A stretch of DNA of 40,188 nt from Mycoplasma elephantis ATCC 51980 (GCF_000687815.1 NZ_JHXU01000007.1:1-40188); one strand, 5' to 3'. Positions 1-12,366 are shown, counted from the stretch's first letter. Program-made: numbers and translations. The notes: generated by a model not told the origin, from the sequence alone.

Positions 1-377
1 TGTAATTCTTTTTCAGTAATAGAAACTAAATTATTAAACCCATTAATATTAATTTGTTTTTTAACATCAACCCCTTTATAACTAAATTTTAAATAACATT
101 TCTTTGCACCACTTAAATCATCATCAATAATTGGTTTAACTTGTTCAGGATCAAAGGCAACATTTACATTAGGAAGTAATGTTGCAAAATTAATATTTGT
201 ATCACTAGTTAAATCATTTATAGATAAATAATTAACATCTTTTGGTAATTTGGTAGCTGATTTTGTTTGGTAAGAATTATTTAATTTTAACAGCATGTCA
301 TTTAATTCTTTTTCATAAACATCATCTTGTTTTAAAAAGTTGTTTATTATAAATGGTGTTTTGATTAAAGTGCAAAA
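1..377 (-). pseudogene. 5'-truncated lipoprotein fragment (lipoprotein_17-like repeat)
   Basis: An open frame on the minus strand runs from a TAA at 378-380 to the window edge without a stop. It has no usable start: the first ATG in frame is at 296, with no Shine-Dalgarno sequence, and no signal peptide or lipobox precedes it. The translation contains KLPKDVNYLSINDL followed by a stretch ending KGVDVKKQININGF. This resembles the repeated Lipoprotein_17 (PF04200-type) modules of mycoplasma surface lipoproteins, where a short LPxxV segment is followed by a beta-strand pair ending in a G-F motif. The terminator of the next gene lies directly upstream, so no promoter region is visible. I infer a 5'-truncated remnant of a surface lipoprotein gene. 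The 3' part lies outside the window, so an internal fragment moved by recombination is also possible. Confidence 0.55.
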
Positions 378-383
378 TTAATA

Positions 384-412
384 AAATAAAAACCCAATTT
401 TGGGTTTTTATT
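384..412 (-). terminator. Rho-independent terminator of the sugar-binding lipoprotein gene
   Basis: A hairpin with a 10-bp stem (388-397 pairing with 400-409; AAAAACCCAA/TTGGGTTTTT) lies just downstream of the stop codon at 419-421. It is followed on the minus strand by an A/T-rich tail. Confidence 0.75.
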
Positions 413-418
413 TTACTT

Positions 419-1690
419 TTATTTACCTACATATTTTTCAATAACTTTAAGGTTTCCTTTAGTTATAACGATTGGTTTTAAAAGAATTGTTTTAATAATT
501 TTTGTTTTGTCTGTCTTGCCTGATCCCGTCTTAGCTATATAGTTTTTGTCATCAATTTTATATTCAAAACCTAATTTTGCTGCGTCAAGAGCTTTTTTCA
601 TTTCTTCAACACTTAAATCTTTTGCATTTGTAAAACTGTTGCCATTTTTCTTATAAATTGCATCAAACATTACCGCTGCCACTTTAGTAGTATAGTCATC
701 TGGTTTGTAAATAGTCATAAATTGACGACCTTCTTTAATATGGTCATAAGCTACTTTATTTGCATCTAGTCCTGTTACCACGTAGTTTGTAATATTCTTA
801 CCTTTTAATGCCTCTATAATAACGTTTGCCATTTCATCATTAGGGCAAAGTACTCCAATAATTTCATCTGCCTTAACATGCTTGTTGTCAATTATATCCC
901 CAAGTAATGCATCAATCTTTTCTTTACCCTTACCATAATCTCAAGATAAAGTGCCGGCTAAATCGAATCCATCAACCTTGCCTCTTTGAGATGATTCTAA
1001 TTCTCTGGCGTTAGTCAAATTAGGATCTATCGCTTCAGCCTTTCTTATTAAATCAAGTGCTGGATTGTAGAATAATCTTGCATTATTATCTTTTGGGTCA
1101 CCCCCTACTGTGGCATAAATTTTTCTTGAACTTAATTTATGTTCTTTAACTCATGCAAGCATTGTATTTTCATCATCGAAAATATTATCCTTATTTTCAC
1201 CAGGTTCTTGATAATTATAAATTTTTGAAAGGAATGATAATCCTTGTAATCTTCCCACTTCTTCGCTATCAAACGTTACATATCAATTGTAGTTATCTGA
1301 AATAGAATGAATTAACTTATCATATGCGATAACAGGTATTCCATTATTTTCATTAGCATGACGAATTGGTTCGCTAGCAGCATCATCTGTAGGTGCTAGT
1401 AATAATGCATCAATTTTAGAGTTATCTATTTGACTCATAATCCATGCATTCATATCGGTTTGAGCTTTTTTCTGTTCCGCTAAAACTTCAAACCCTTTAG
1501 CTTTTAAATTTTCTATAGCTGAATTTTTAGCTTTAACTCATCTTGGGTTTTCAGGGTCGGTCATCATAACACCTATCGTTTTACTGGTGCTTTTTACTTC
1601 TTCCGTTCCTCCACAAGAAGTTGTTGTAGCTAATTATAGTGCGGCAATTCCACCAAAAACACTCATTAGTATTTTCTTGTTTTTTGTCAT
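419..1690 (-). pseudogene. XylF/ChvE-type sugar-binding lipoprotein with in-frame stop in signal peptide
   Basis: Reading leftward from ATG 1690 (RBS AGGAG at 1696-1700) gives a lipoprotein signal peptide, MTKNKKILMSVFGGIAAL, then TAA at 1634-1636, then LATTTSCGG with lipobox Cys at codon 26. After that the frame stays open for ~400 codons (UGA=Trp) to the stop at 419-421. The mature part is a periplasmic-binding-protein fold of the xylose-binding (XylF/ChvE) type, with segments such as GIPVIAYDKLIHS, VGRLQG and VTGLDANKVAYDHI. In the family this is the surface receptor of a sugar ABC importer; no partner ATPase or permease is nearby. The signal peptide matches the intact one at 17170 residue for residue in layout, with Ser at the stop position, so a TCA-to-TAA change is plausible. 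Restart at the ATG ATG pair near codon 41 would lose export. The rest shows no decay, so the mutation is recent, read through, or an assembly error. Confidence 0.85.
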
Positions 1691-1719
1691 TTTCTCTCCT
1701 TTTGTTTGTATATAATTTA

Positions 1720-1725
1720 ATTATA
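1720..1725 (-). promoter_or_regulatory. -10 element of the sugar-binding lipoprotein gene
   Basis: A perfect TATAAT on the minus strand lies ~30 nt upstream of the ATG at 1690, with a strong AGGAG ribosome site between. Expression signals therefore look intact despite the nonsense codon. Confidence 0.5.
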
Positions 1726-1856
1726 TTTTTATATATACCAAATATGTCAAAAAAAACGAACATTGTGGAATTTTTACCACATATAAAATTGTAAATATTA
1801 TATCTAACTATATATGGTAAACTATATTAGAATAATAAAAAGGAGTAATGAGTGTT

Positions 1857-2162
1857 ATGTTAATAAATACAACAAAAGAAAATATTAAAAATGGATTAGA
1901 TAGTGGAATAAAAATTTTAAATTTTCATGCATCATGATGCCCTCCATGTAAAATGCTAAAACCTGTTTTAGAAGAATTAGTGGAAAAACAAAATATTGAT
2001 ATTTATAGAATCGATGTAGATGAAGATCGAGACTTTGCAAAAGAAAAACAAATTACATCTATACCAGTAACTTTTATTTATAAAGATGGTAAAGAGGTTA
2101 CTAAATTATTAGGTTATATGTCATATGAAAATCTTTTAAATGAAATAAATAAAATAAAATAA
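1857..2162 (+). CDS. trxA: Thioredoxin
   Basis: A 101-residue cytosolic thioredoxin with the redox motif WCPPC (about residues 24-28; Trp is encoded by TGA). It is followed by KMLKPVLEELVEK, a conserved cis-Pro loop (TSIPVTFIYKDGKEV) and the C-terminal helix. It reduces protein disulfides at the expense of thioredoxin reductase. WCPPC replaces the commoner WCGPC and is found in some thioredoxins and related oxidoreductases. The AGGAG at 1841-1845 is 11 nt before ATG 1857 and only 2 nt before an in-frame ATG at 1848, so the start could be three codons earlier. It stands alone, transcribed divergently from the sugar-binding lipoprotein gene and followed by a terminator. A TATATT at 1823-1828 is the likely -10. 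Confidence 0.93.
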
Positions 2163-2187
2163 AACCAAAATGGTTTTATTTTATTTT
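2161..2187. terminator. Bidirectional terminator between trxA and the lon-linked membrane gene
   Basis: The stem AAAACCA/TGGTTTT (2161-2167 with 2171-2177) has a 3-nt loop and T-rich tails on both strands. It serves trxA on the plus strand and abuts the stop of the minus-strand gene at 2181. Confidence 0.65.
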
Positions 2188-2591
2188 TCAATAATAATAT
2201 CAAGTAAATCATAATTAGTAATTTTTAAATGAAGCATTAGTATTTTTGAAATAAGATAGAAAAATTCTTTTCTTAATAATTTGACATGTAAATTATAAAT
2301 ACTTATAAGTATATTTAGTTCATTAACCAAGTTTTCATTTTTTGTGTTTTTTCACTTATTAGTTGTAAAATATTCGCGATAATTATAAATACTTAACTCT
2401 TGATTTATTTTGTTCATAACTAATGATATGTTTTCTAATGACCATTTTATTAGGTTGACTTCATATTTAATTTGTTTCTTTTTTAATATGTATACAAATA
2501 AAGGAATTATAAAAACAAAACTAATATAAAAAACAATTAATAATGAGCGATATAAGATTATATTACTTGTTGAAAAGCATTTATTATTCAT
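2181..2591 (-). CDS. Hypothetical two-TM-like membrane protein in the leuS-lon operon
   Basis: The 136-residue protein is only seen whole if UGA is Trp. It starts MNNKCFSTSNIILYR, has one long hydrophobic stretch (about residues 14-37, LLIVFYISFVFIIPLFVYIL) and then a mostly helical, charged cytoplasmic part rich in Leu, Ile and Asn. The ATG lies 3 nt after the lon stop with no clear Shine-Dalgarno sequence, which suggests translational coupling to lon. I do not recognise a family. A role tied to Lon (substrate delivery or membrane localisation) is conceivable from position alone but unsupported by any motif. It is probably a real gene, because the frame is open to the shared terminator and codon use is like its neighbours. 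Confidence 0.7.
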
Positions 2592-2594
2592 GAT

Positions 2595-5267
2595 TTATTT
2601 TTTAGTGCCAAAGAGATCATTAAATATTTCTTTGTAATCGCTAACGGGCTTATATGTTATTGCCGCAAATACCTCTTTTGGTATTTCTTCGAGATGTTTT
2701 TTATTAGCGATAGGAATAAATACTTTTGTAATACCTTTTTGATAAGCTGCAAATGATTTTTCTTTTAATCCCCCAATTTCTAATATTTTACCTCTAAGAG
2801 TGATTTCGCCTGTCATACCAATATTTGTAGGTACTTCTTTTTTAGCCAATGCTGAAATAATGGCGGTTGTAAATGTAACTCCAGCGCTAGGGCCATCTTT
2901 AGGTGTTGCTCCTTCGGGTACGTGAATGTGAATTGTATTTTCTTCAAAATTAAAATCTATACCAAATTGTTGCGCATTCGCCCTAACATATGTTGCGGCA
3001 ATTTGTGCGGATTCTTGCATAACATCTTTAAGTTGTCCAGTCAGTTTTAATTCTCCTTTTCCTGGATATGTAGTAACCTCAATTTCTAATGTGCTACCAC
3101 CATACGATGTATATGCTAAACCATTAACTGCCCCAATTCTAGGTTTTTTTTCATTTTCTTCTTCATCAATTTTTTTAACACCTAATAATTGAGTAATTTG
3201 TTTTTCATCAAGTTCTATTGTTTTAACATTGTCTTTTTTCTTTTTAAGATTTAAAACAGTTATTTTTCTAACTATTTTATCTAGTTGTCTATAAAGCCCT
3301 CTTACACCAGATTCTAATGTGTAGTGCTTAATTATATATTTTAGCATTTCATCACTAATTGAAAATAAGTTATTGTCTGCAAAGTTTTGTTTTAAAACAC
3401 GTTCAATAATATATTCTCTAGCGATTTTTATTTTTTCGCTAACAGTATAACTATTAAGTTCAATAATTTCAACACGATCTATAAGTGCGGGTGGGATATT
3501 TTCATAATAATTGGCTGTAGCTACAAACATGACTTCTGATAAATCATATTCTAATTCAATATAATTATCTTGAAAATGAGAATTTTGTTCAGGATCTAAT
3601 ACTTCAAGAAGGGCACTTGTAGGATCTCCTCTACGATCATTAGACATTTTATCTATTTCATCTAAAAGAATAACGGGATTGGATACGCCAGCTTTATTTA
3701 TTGCTTGAATTATTTTACCAGGCATTGCTCCCACATATGTTCTTCTGTGACCACGAATTTCTGCTTCATCATGAACACCACCAAGAGATATTTTGATCAT
3801 TTTTCTACCTAAAGCATTAGCGATAGATTTAGCTAAAGAAGTTTTACCGGTTCCTGGCGGTCCTACAAGTGTTAAAATTGGTGAATAATTTTCGGTATTT
3901 TTACTTGTGTCTACATCTTTAAAAAGTTCGAAATTTATTTCCTCTTTATCATTAATTTTTATATTTTCTGATTTTTTTGTTTCTTTAAAAAATTCGTTAC
4001 GTCTAATTGCTATTGCGATATATTCTATTATACGTTTTTTAACTTCTTCAAGACCATAGTGGTTTTTATCGAGTACTTTTTTGGCATTTGAAATTGATGT
4101 ATTAAAAATAGATGTTTTTCTTCAAGGTAAATTTTTTAAGTTATCAATGTATGTTTTAGTCAAGTCTGCATTAGGACTAGATGGCATCATATTGCGTAAT
4201 TTTTCTTTTTCCTCATTAATTACTTTTAATACATTTTCTGGATATCTTTTGTTCTCGTTTTTGATTTCATCTTTATCACTAATTCCATTACTTTCATCAT
4301 TATTATCGTCTATTAAGTCTTTTATAATCCTCATTTTCTCACGAAGAATAAAGTCTTTTTGTTGTTTATCTAAATCATTTTTTAATTTAGTTTCGATTTG
4401 TTTATCTAATTCTAAAGATAAATTATCATCATTTTTATCTAAGAAAATTTTGTAGTAAATGACAAAAAAATCTACAGCATGAGTTGTTAATTTGTTTGCA
4501 TTTTTGTACTGTTTTTCAAGAATTTTCAATGATTTTGAAGGAGTTTTGTTCAAAAGCATATATTCTATTGCTGATATTATTCCATTCTTGTAACAAACAA
4601 TTTGCTTTTCTTCATTTATTCTAATTAATGCAGTATATAAACCTTTAGCATTTTTATAATTATCATAAAAAATAGATTTTGGATTTTTTTCGGCATGAAT
4701 AAGAAGCTCTTTGAATATACGAATAATTGCTTCCTTTTTTTGTTCATAGTCATCTTCATCATTATCGTTTCTAAATGCTTCAAGTGGTTCGCTTATAGTT
4801 GCCTCAATATTTTTTATATAAGGAATTTTATATTTATTAATCATTTCAGTATGTAATTTATCTATTGTGACTATATCTGTTGCAATATACTGAACAATAA
4901 GTCCTCCAGTTTTAGTGTGTGAAAAACTTAATATTTCGCATAAATATCCATAATCTCGTATTTGTTTCTTATCTATTAGAATTTCGGCGCCTTTTTTATT
5001 ACTTGTATTTTTTGAAAAATATAATATCATTTTTGGCTTTAAATCATTATTTTCTTTTTCATCGTTAGCAATATTGCATGCTTCTAGTACTTGATTAACA
5101 GGTATTTCATCATCTATTCTAAGGCTAGAAAAAACACCAAATACAGCATCATCATAATTAATTGATGGTAGTATTACTTTTTTTGTATCTTCGCTTTCTC
5201 TTTCTACAAAATTTCTTGTACTTATGTATTGTATATTTTCTAAAAAGCTTTCTTTTTTATCACTCAT
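2595..5267 (-). CDS. lon: ATP-dependent protease Lon
   Basis: An 890-residue cytosolic AAA+ serine protease that degrades misfolded and regulatory proteins. The N-terminal substrate domain (about 1-230) is followed by a coiled helical region containing RLRNMMPSSPNADLTK-like sequence and LPWRKTS (Trp is TGA). The AAA+ module has Walker A GPPGTGKT at about 469-476 and Walker B ILLDEIDKM near 533. The S16 protease domain has the catalytic Ser in PKDGPSAGV (about Ser794) and Lys in GGLKEKS (about Lys837). Between LPWRKTS and Walker A the loop is longer than usual, with a lysine/glutamate-rich stretch of ~30 residues. The start follows AAAAGGAGAAAA. That RBS overlaps the leuS stop, so leuS and lon form one operon. 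In mollicutes lon is often under HrcA/CIRCE heat control; I see no CIRCE element here. Confidence 0.97.
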
Positions 5268-5277
5268 TTTTCTCCTT

Positions 5278-7617
<2,340 letters not shown>

Positions 7618-7646
7618 GTTCCACCCCTGTTTTTTGCAATATTACA

Positions 7647-7652
7647 ATTATA
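7647..7652 (-). promoter_or_regulatory. -10 element of the leuS-lon operon
   Basis: TATAAT on the minus strand, 30 nt upstream of the leuS ATG. No strong -35 is visible, as is common in mycoplasmas. Confidence 0.5.
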
Positions 7653-7689
7653 TATACTATATTAATAAGATTTTAAATAAAAATAAAAT

Positions 7690-7712
7690 GAGAAAATTTG
7701 CTATATTTTCTC
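7690..7712 (-). terminator. Terminator of the ECF S-component gene
   Basis: The stem GAGAAAAT/ATTTTCTC (7690-7697 with 7705-7712) lies immediately after the stop at 7713-7715. It is followed on the minus strand by ATTTTATTTTT. Confidence 0.65.
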
Positions 7713-8384
7713 CTAATTAAATAAATTGGGGGTTATAATCTTTGTCTTTTTAAATGTAATTTCTAATAAAAGACACCCTACTGAATTAGTACCAAATGAT
7801 AGAAAGTTGAAAAAAATGTACAAAATAAACATACCAAATCAATAGTTGTTTATTCCAAAAGTTAGACTATTAAATTTTGAATCTGTCCATTTTTTTACAA
7901 GTTCATGAAAACAGGGAGTATCTATTGCTTTAAAAATATATAAATATAAAGGTACAAAAAGTAATGAATTAAGTATGAACATTAAAAATGAACAAATCAC
8001 TATGCATATTAAGTAAATTATTATTTGTTTTGTTAAGTAATTAAGTTTATTTTTTTTAAGAATAAACATGAATAAATATAAAAATAATATAAAGAATAAT
8101 GTTGTGCAAAAAAGAATAAAATGTCCCAAAATTGAAGCTAACTCATAACCTAACTGCGAGTAACTCGGACCTATTGCAAAACGTATAAATAGTAAGTATA
8201 TAGCTCCTTGCTTAGAAATATAAAGAAAACTAATTATTATAAAAATAGAAGATAGATCTAATTTTAAAAATCCTACTATTGAAATAAAATTAGCTAGATA
8301 GTTAAATAAAATAACAAGTGATAACATAATACCAAGATATGCAACCTTAATTACTACTGAATTGTACCTATTATTAGTATCCAT
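7713..8384 (-). CDS. ECF transporter S component (substrate-binding membrane subunit)
   Basis: A 223-residue, very hydrophobic protein with about five to six membrane segments. The N-terminal part (KVAYLGIMLSLVILFNYLA, then FLKLDLSSIFIIISF) has the layout of energy-coupling-factor S components of the RibU/FolT-like kind (ECF_trnsprt family). There an early helix is followed by FLKLDFSD-type sequence. S components bind a vitamin or other micronutrient and share an EcfA/A'/T module encoded elsewhere; the substrate cannot be told here. The C-terminal ~45 residues follow a TGA Trp codon. I chose ATG 8384 because a TATAAT at 8392-8397 ends 7 nt upstream, which fits a leaderless transcript. An in-frame ATG at 8393 overlaps that box. 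The gene is transcribed divergently from the unknown gene at 8456. Confidence 0.8.
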
Positions 8385-8391
8385 GTATATC

Positions 8392-8397
8392 ATTATA
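8392..8397 (-). promoter_or_regulatory. -10 element; leaderless start of the ECF S gene
   Basis: TATAAT on the minus strand, with 7 nt between the box and the ATG at 8384. No Shine-Dalgarno sequence can fit, so transcription and translation probably start at the same base. Confidence 0.5.
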
Positions 8398-8440
8398 ATT
8401 TAAATAAAGAAAAAGATAGGAAAAATTGGGTATTTCATAT

Positions 8441-8449
8441 TGCTAATAT
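8441..8449 (+). promoter_or_regulatory. Extended -10 element; leaderless start of the 8456 gene
   Basis: TGC followed by TAATAT forms an extended -10 that ends 6 nt before ATG 8456. An alternative TATAAT frame at 8447-8452 is too close to the ATG. Confidence 0.4.
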
Positions 8450-8455
8450 AATGAT

Positions 8456-8893
8456 ATGGATATAAAAAATTTAACAACACTCACACCAATTAAGTTAAAC
8501 AAAACTTTCAAAAACGATTATAACATTAAAAATTTTATGGAAACAATATTTATCATTACTCAAGATAATCATTATTACTATTATTGTCTAGCGATTGAAT
8601 CAAGTAAAAAGATACAATTAGCAAATGGGATATGGATAGAAAAAGAAAATGGCATGGACCAAAATGAAGAACAAAAAAATTTTAGATGTTATTATTTTAT
8701 GAATTTAGATTCAATTTATAGAATAAGCAAGAATGAATTAGAAAAATATGTATTGCGAAAAAGTGATACAATAATTAATTGAGAAACACAATTAGATATT
8801 GTTGTAAAAATTGATGACTTAGTAAATTCTAAAAATAAAATACATATTGTTGTAGTAGATAATGTTAGAAAAAACATCTTAACTATTAACTAA
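8456..8893 (+). CDS. Hypothetical protein upstream of ribF
   Basis: A 145-residue soluble protein that I do not recognise. It begins MDIKNLTTLTPIKLNK and has a Tyr-rich patch (HYYYYCLAIESSKKIQ) and an acidic segment (EKENGMDQNEEQ). It continues past a TGA Trp codon to WETQLDIVVKIDDL and ends near VVDNVRKNILTIN. The alternation of short hydrophobic strands with charged turns suggests a small beta-rich fold, but there is no motif to name it. No signal peptide or membrane segment is present. The start lacks a ribosome site and sits 6 nt after an extended -10. Only 19 nt separate its stop from the ribF start, so the two may be co-expressed, although ribF has its own TATAAT. Confidence 0.7.
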
Positions 8894-8898
8894 TTTAT

Positions 8899-8904
8899 TA
8901 TAAT
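8899..8904 (+). promoter_or_regulatory. -10 element of the ribF-alaS-ruvX run
   Basis: A TATAAT ends 8 nt before ATG 8913, again with no Shine-Dalgarno sequence between, so ribF is probably translated from a leaderless or nearly leaderless transcript. Confidence 0.45.
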
Positions 8905-8912
8905 TTACCTTG

Positions 8913-9746
8913 ATGGATGTTTACAAATTTGGTAGTGATTATGAATTTAAAGACCCAGTATTTATACTGGGTTCTTTTGAATCTTTACATATTGGCCATT
9001 ACGAACTAATAACTCTTGCCAAAAAATTAGATAAAGACATAGTAATGATGATTTTCTCGGAGCCTAGTTTTATGCCTAATAAAATAAATGGGAAATTTAT
9101 GCAATTAGAAATACGGCTTCAACAATTAGCTGATTTAGGTATAGATAATGTAATTGTTGTTGATTTTGAAAAAGTAAGAAATATGAAAGGGCAAGATTTT
9201 TTAGACAAGCTTTTTAAAAAAATAAAACCAATTATTGTTTGTGGGGAAGATTTTAAATTTGGAAGTGATCTATTAGGTATTGAATATTTAAAAAGTAAGT
9301 ATAAAACTTATGTTTGCCCAATACTTTATATAAAAAATCATAAAATTTCTACATCAATAATAAAAGAGCAAATACCATTAGGATATGTTGAATTTGCGAA
9401 CCAGTTATTAATAAATGATTATGCAATAAAGGTTACACTAGAAAGTGAATATAAATTTGTTTGACCAGATATTTCAAGGTTACATACAGGAATATACGCA
9501 TCAACAATAGAAATGAATAATTATTTATATTATTGTGTTTTACATGTAAATATGAATAATGAACAACAAATTAAATTTATTGATTTTGTTCCAAAAGAAC
9601 ATATGATTATTAATCAGGAATATATTATTAATATTATTAAAGAAATTAGGTTAATCTCAAATCAAAGATTAGATAATATAACGCAGGAAGATTTAGAAAA
9701 TACAAAAAGATATTTTATAGATAAAACAAAGGAGAAAAATGATTAA
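8913..9746 (+). CDS. ribF: RibF-type FAD synthetase / riboflavin kinase with a reduced kinase domain
   Basis: A 277-residue protein. The N-terminal FMN adenylyltransferase domain (about 1-155) has the nucleotidyltransferase motif [11 protein letters not shown] (HIGH at 26-29), the conserved VCGEDFKFG, and a later KISTS segment where the family has S-S-T-x-I-R. It makes FAD from FMN and ATP. The C-terminal ~95 residues (from [13 protein letters not shown]) resemble the flavokinase barrel start (LPxxGVYA). They lack the N-P-T metal/ATP motif expected shortly after, and the domain is shorter than usual. The protein may therefore keep only the adenylyltransferase step, or a divergent kinase. A TTG at 8910 could extend it by one codon. 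Its last codons overlap alaS (ATG 9739). Confidence 0.88.
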
Positions 9747-12366
9747 TTCAAAGCAAATTAGAAATATGTGGTTAGATTTTTTTAAGTCAAAAGACCATAT
9801 GGTATTGGAAACAAAAAGTTTAATACCTGTTAATGATGATTCTTTATTATGGATAAATTCTGGGGTGGCAACATTAAAAGATTATTTTTCTGGTAAAAAG
9901 AAACCTCCATATTTAAGACTAACAAACTCTCAAAAAGCAATTAGAACTAACGATATTGAAAATGTTGGTGTTACAACAAGACATCATACATTTTTTGAGA
10001 TGCTTGGGAATTTCTCTATAGGTGATTATTTTAAAAAAGAAGCAATATCATGAGCTGTGGAATTTGTATTTGATTATTTAAAATTAGAAAAAGATAAAAT
10101 CTATATTACATATTTTAAAGATGATAAAGAAACATATGAACTTTGAGTAAAAAATGGAATAGATGCAAACCATATGATTGCCGGTGACAAAAAAACGAAT
10201 TTTTGAGAACATGGTCTAGGACCATGTGGTCCAAATACTGAAATATTTTATGATCGCGGTGAAAAGTTTGATAATAGAGGAATTGAATTAATAAGTCAAG
10301 ATATCGATAATGATCGTTATATTGAAATTTGAAATATTGTTTTTTCCACTTTTAATCATTTAGGTGATGGTAAATACACTGAACTTAAACAAAAAAATAT
10401 TGATACAGGAGCCGGACTTGAACGTATTACTTCAATACTTCAAGACACCCCAACAAACTATGATACGGATTTATTTATTCCTATTATTAAACACATTGAA
10501 AAATTTACACCATATAAATACGATGTAAATAATTATTTTAAAAAAGATAAAAAACAAGCCATTATTAATACTTCATTTAAAATTATTGCCGACCATATGA
10601 GGACAGTTGTAAATGCAATTGGAGATGGAGCTAATGTAAGTAATATTGGTAGAGGTTATATTATAAGGCGTCTTATTAGAAGAAGTTATTATCAATCATT
10701 TATTTTAAAAATAAAAGAAAAATCATTTTTACATAATCTTGTTAAGACAATAAAAGATACTTTACCATTCGATTATGATGTTAATACTGTGGAAGAAATT
10801 ATAAAAGAAGAAGAATTGTTGTTTGCTCAAACAATTGAAAAAGGTAGAAAATTACTCCTTGATTTAATTAATTCCAAAAAAAATATTGATGAAAAAAGCA
10901 TTTTTAAATTATATGAAACATATGGTTTCCCCTTTGAATTAACTATTGAAATATTAAAAGACTACAACATTGAAATAGATCTTAAAAAAATAGAATTAGA
11001 AAAAGAAAAGCACTCTATAAAGTCGCGAAATAAACAAGTTAGCGGGATGAATAAAGCAATTAATTCATTGGCATTGATTAATAAACAAATTTCAGATTTT
11101 ATTGGTTATGAAGAATTAAAATCAAAATCAAAAATTATTTTTATGGCTGATGCAGAAAATGAAATTTCAAAATCGAATACTGAGTGTTTATTAGTGCTAG
11201 ATAAAACCCCGTTTTATGCTACATGTGGTGGTCAAAATCATGACGTTGGTTATATGTTGCAAAATAATAATAAAATTAAAATTTTAGATGTTTTCAAAGA
11301 TAAAAACAATAACCATATTCATATAGTTTCTGGTGTTGTTAATAAAAATGAACTTGTAGAGTGTTTTGTTGAAGAAAATACACGTTATGGCATGATGAGG
11401 AATCACTCTGCTACCCATATTGTTTTCTCTATTATGAGAAGACAACTTGGTAATTATATTAAGCAATTAGGTAGTGATATTACAGAGGAAAGATTTACAT
11501 TTGATTTTCCTTGTGACCATAAATTAACAAAAACAGAAATAAATAATATTGAAAAAGAATTCAAGGAAATTATTGAAAAAAATATAAAACGTGATTATCA
11601 TATAATTACCCTTGATGAAGCAAAAAAACAAAATGTTTATATGACCCTTGAAGAAATGGAATACATGAACCCTAGTGCTGTGAGAATGGTTGATTTTAAA
11701 GAAGTAACCAAGGATTTATGTGGCGGCACTCACGTTCCAAATACTAAATTTATTGAGGATTTTAAAATTATTTCTGTAGACAAAAAACAAGCAGGAATAT
11801 ATAGGCTAAGAGCAATTACGAGTAATAAACTAGTTAATAAATATTATGACGAAGAAATAAAAAGAATTAAAGATGAGATAGATATTTTAAGTAACAAAAT
11901 TAAATTATTGGATTCAAATTTTAAATTAAAAAATGTTCATAAACAAAATAAAAAAGAATTGTATGAGTTTTTAGGAAATTACTTAGTTGAGATAAAAAAT
12001 TATTTAGAATCATTAACTAAACAAGAGTTAAAAAAACAAGAAAACATAAAGTTGGATTTTAATAAAATTACTATTTTTGGCAAGGATATTATTTATAACT
12101 TTAATGTTCCAAATCAAGTAATAAATGTGCAAGCAGCCACACAAAGAGAAGCAAATAAAAATAGTATTGTTATTCTTGGTTCTAAGCAAACAACTGGTAC
12201 GATATTGTGTGTAAGTTCATACATAATAGATTCAAATAAATTGTTACAAAATATTTTTTCATTAACAAATGGAAAAGGTGGTGGAAATAAGATTTTTGCC
12301 ATAGGAAAATTAAATAATGATTTTAATCTTTTACAAGATATTGAAAGTGCATTAAAAAATGCGTAA
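9739..12366 (+). CDS. alaS: Alanyl-tRNA synthetase
   Basis: An 875-residue class II synthetase. The start ([20 protein letters not shown]) is preceded by AAAGGAGAAAA. The aminoacylation domain shows [26 protein letters not shown] and [18 protein letters not shown] (motif 2 region), with [12 protein letters not shown] and DTGAGLERI later. The editing domain has the zinc ligands HSATH (about 556-560) and CGGTH (about 661-665). A short coiled region precedes the C-terminal DHHA1-like part ([14 protein letters not shown]). The middle section carries many TGA Trp codons and looks like two genes if the standard code is used, but the frame is continuous. It overlaps ribF by 8 nt and ruvX by 8 nt, so the three are translationally coupled. 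Confidence 0.98.

Noticed and set aside
4081-4455. Plus-strand frame of 124 residues inside lon
   Set aside because: It lies antisense to a well-conserved Lon region and is Leu/Ser/Phe rich as expected of a shadow frame.
2595-5267. CIRCE/HrcA operator searched for upstream of lon
   Set aside because: The leuS-lon junction has no inverted repeat of the TTAGCACTC type; lon shares the leuS operon.
9739-12366. alaS, leuS, lon, mgtE, pgk and others appear as several broken genes in a standard-code scan
   Set aside because: The breaks are all TGA codons at positions where the families have Trp; frames are continuous, so this is the mycoplasma code, not decay.
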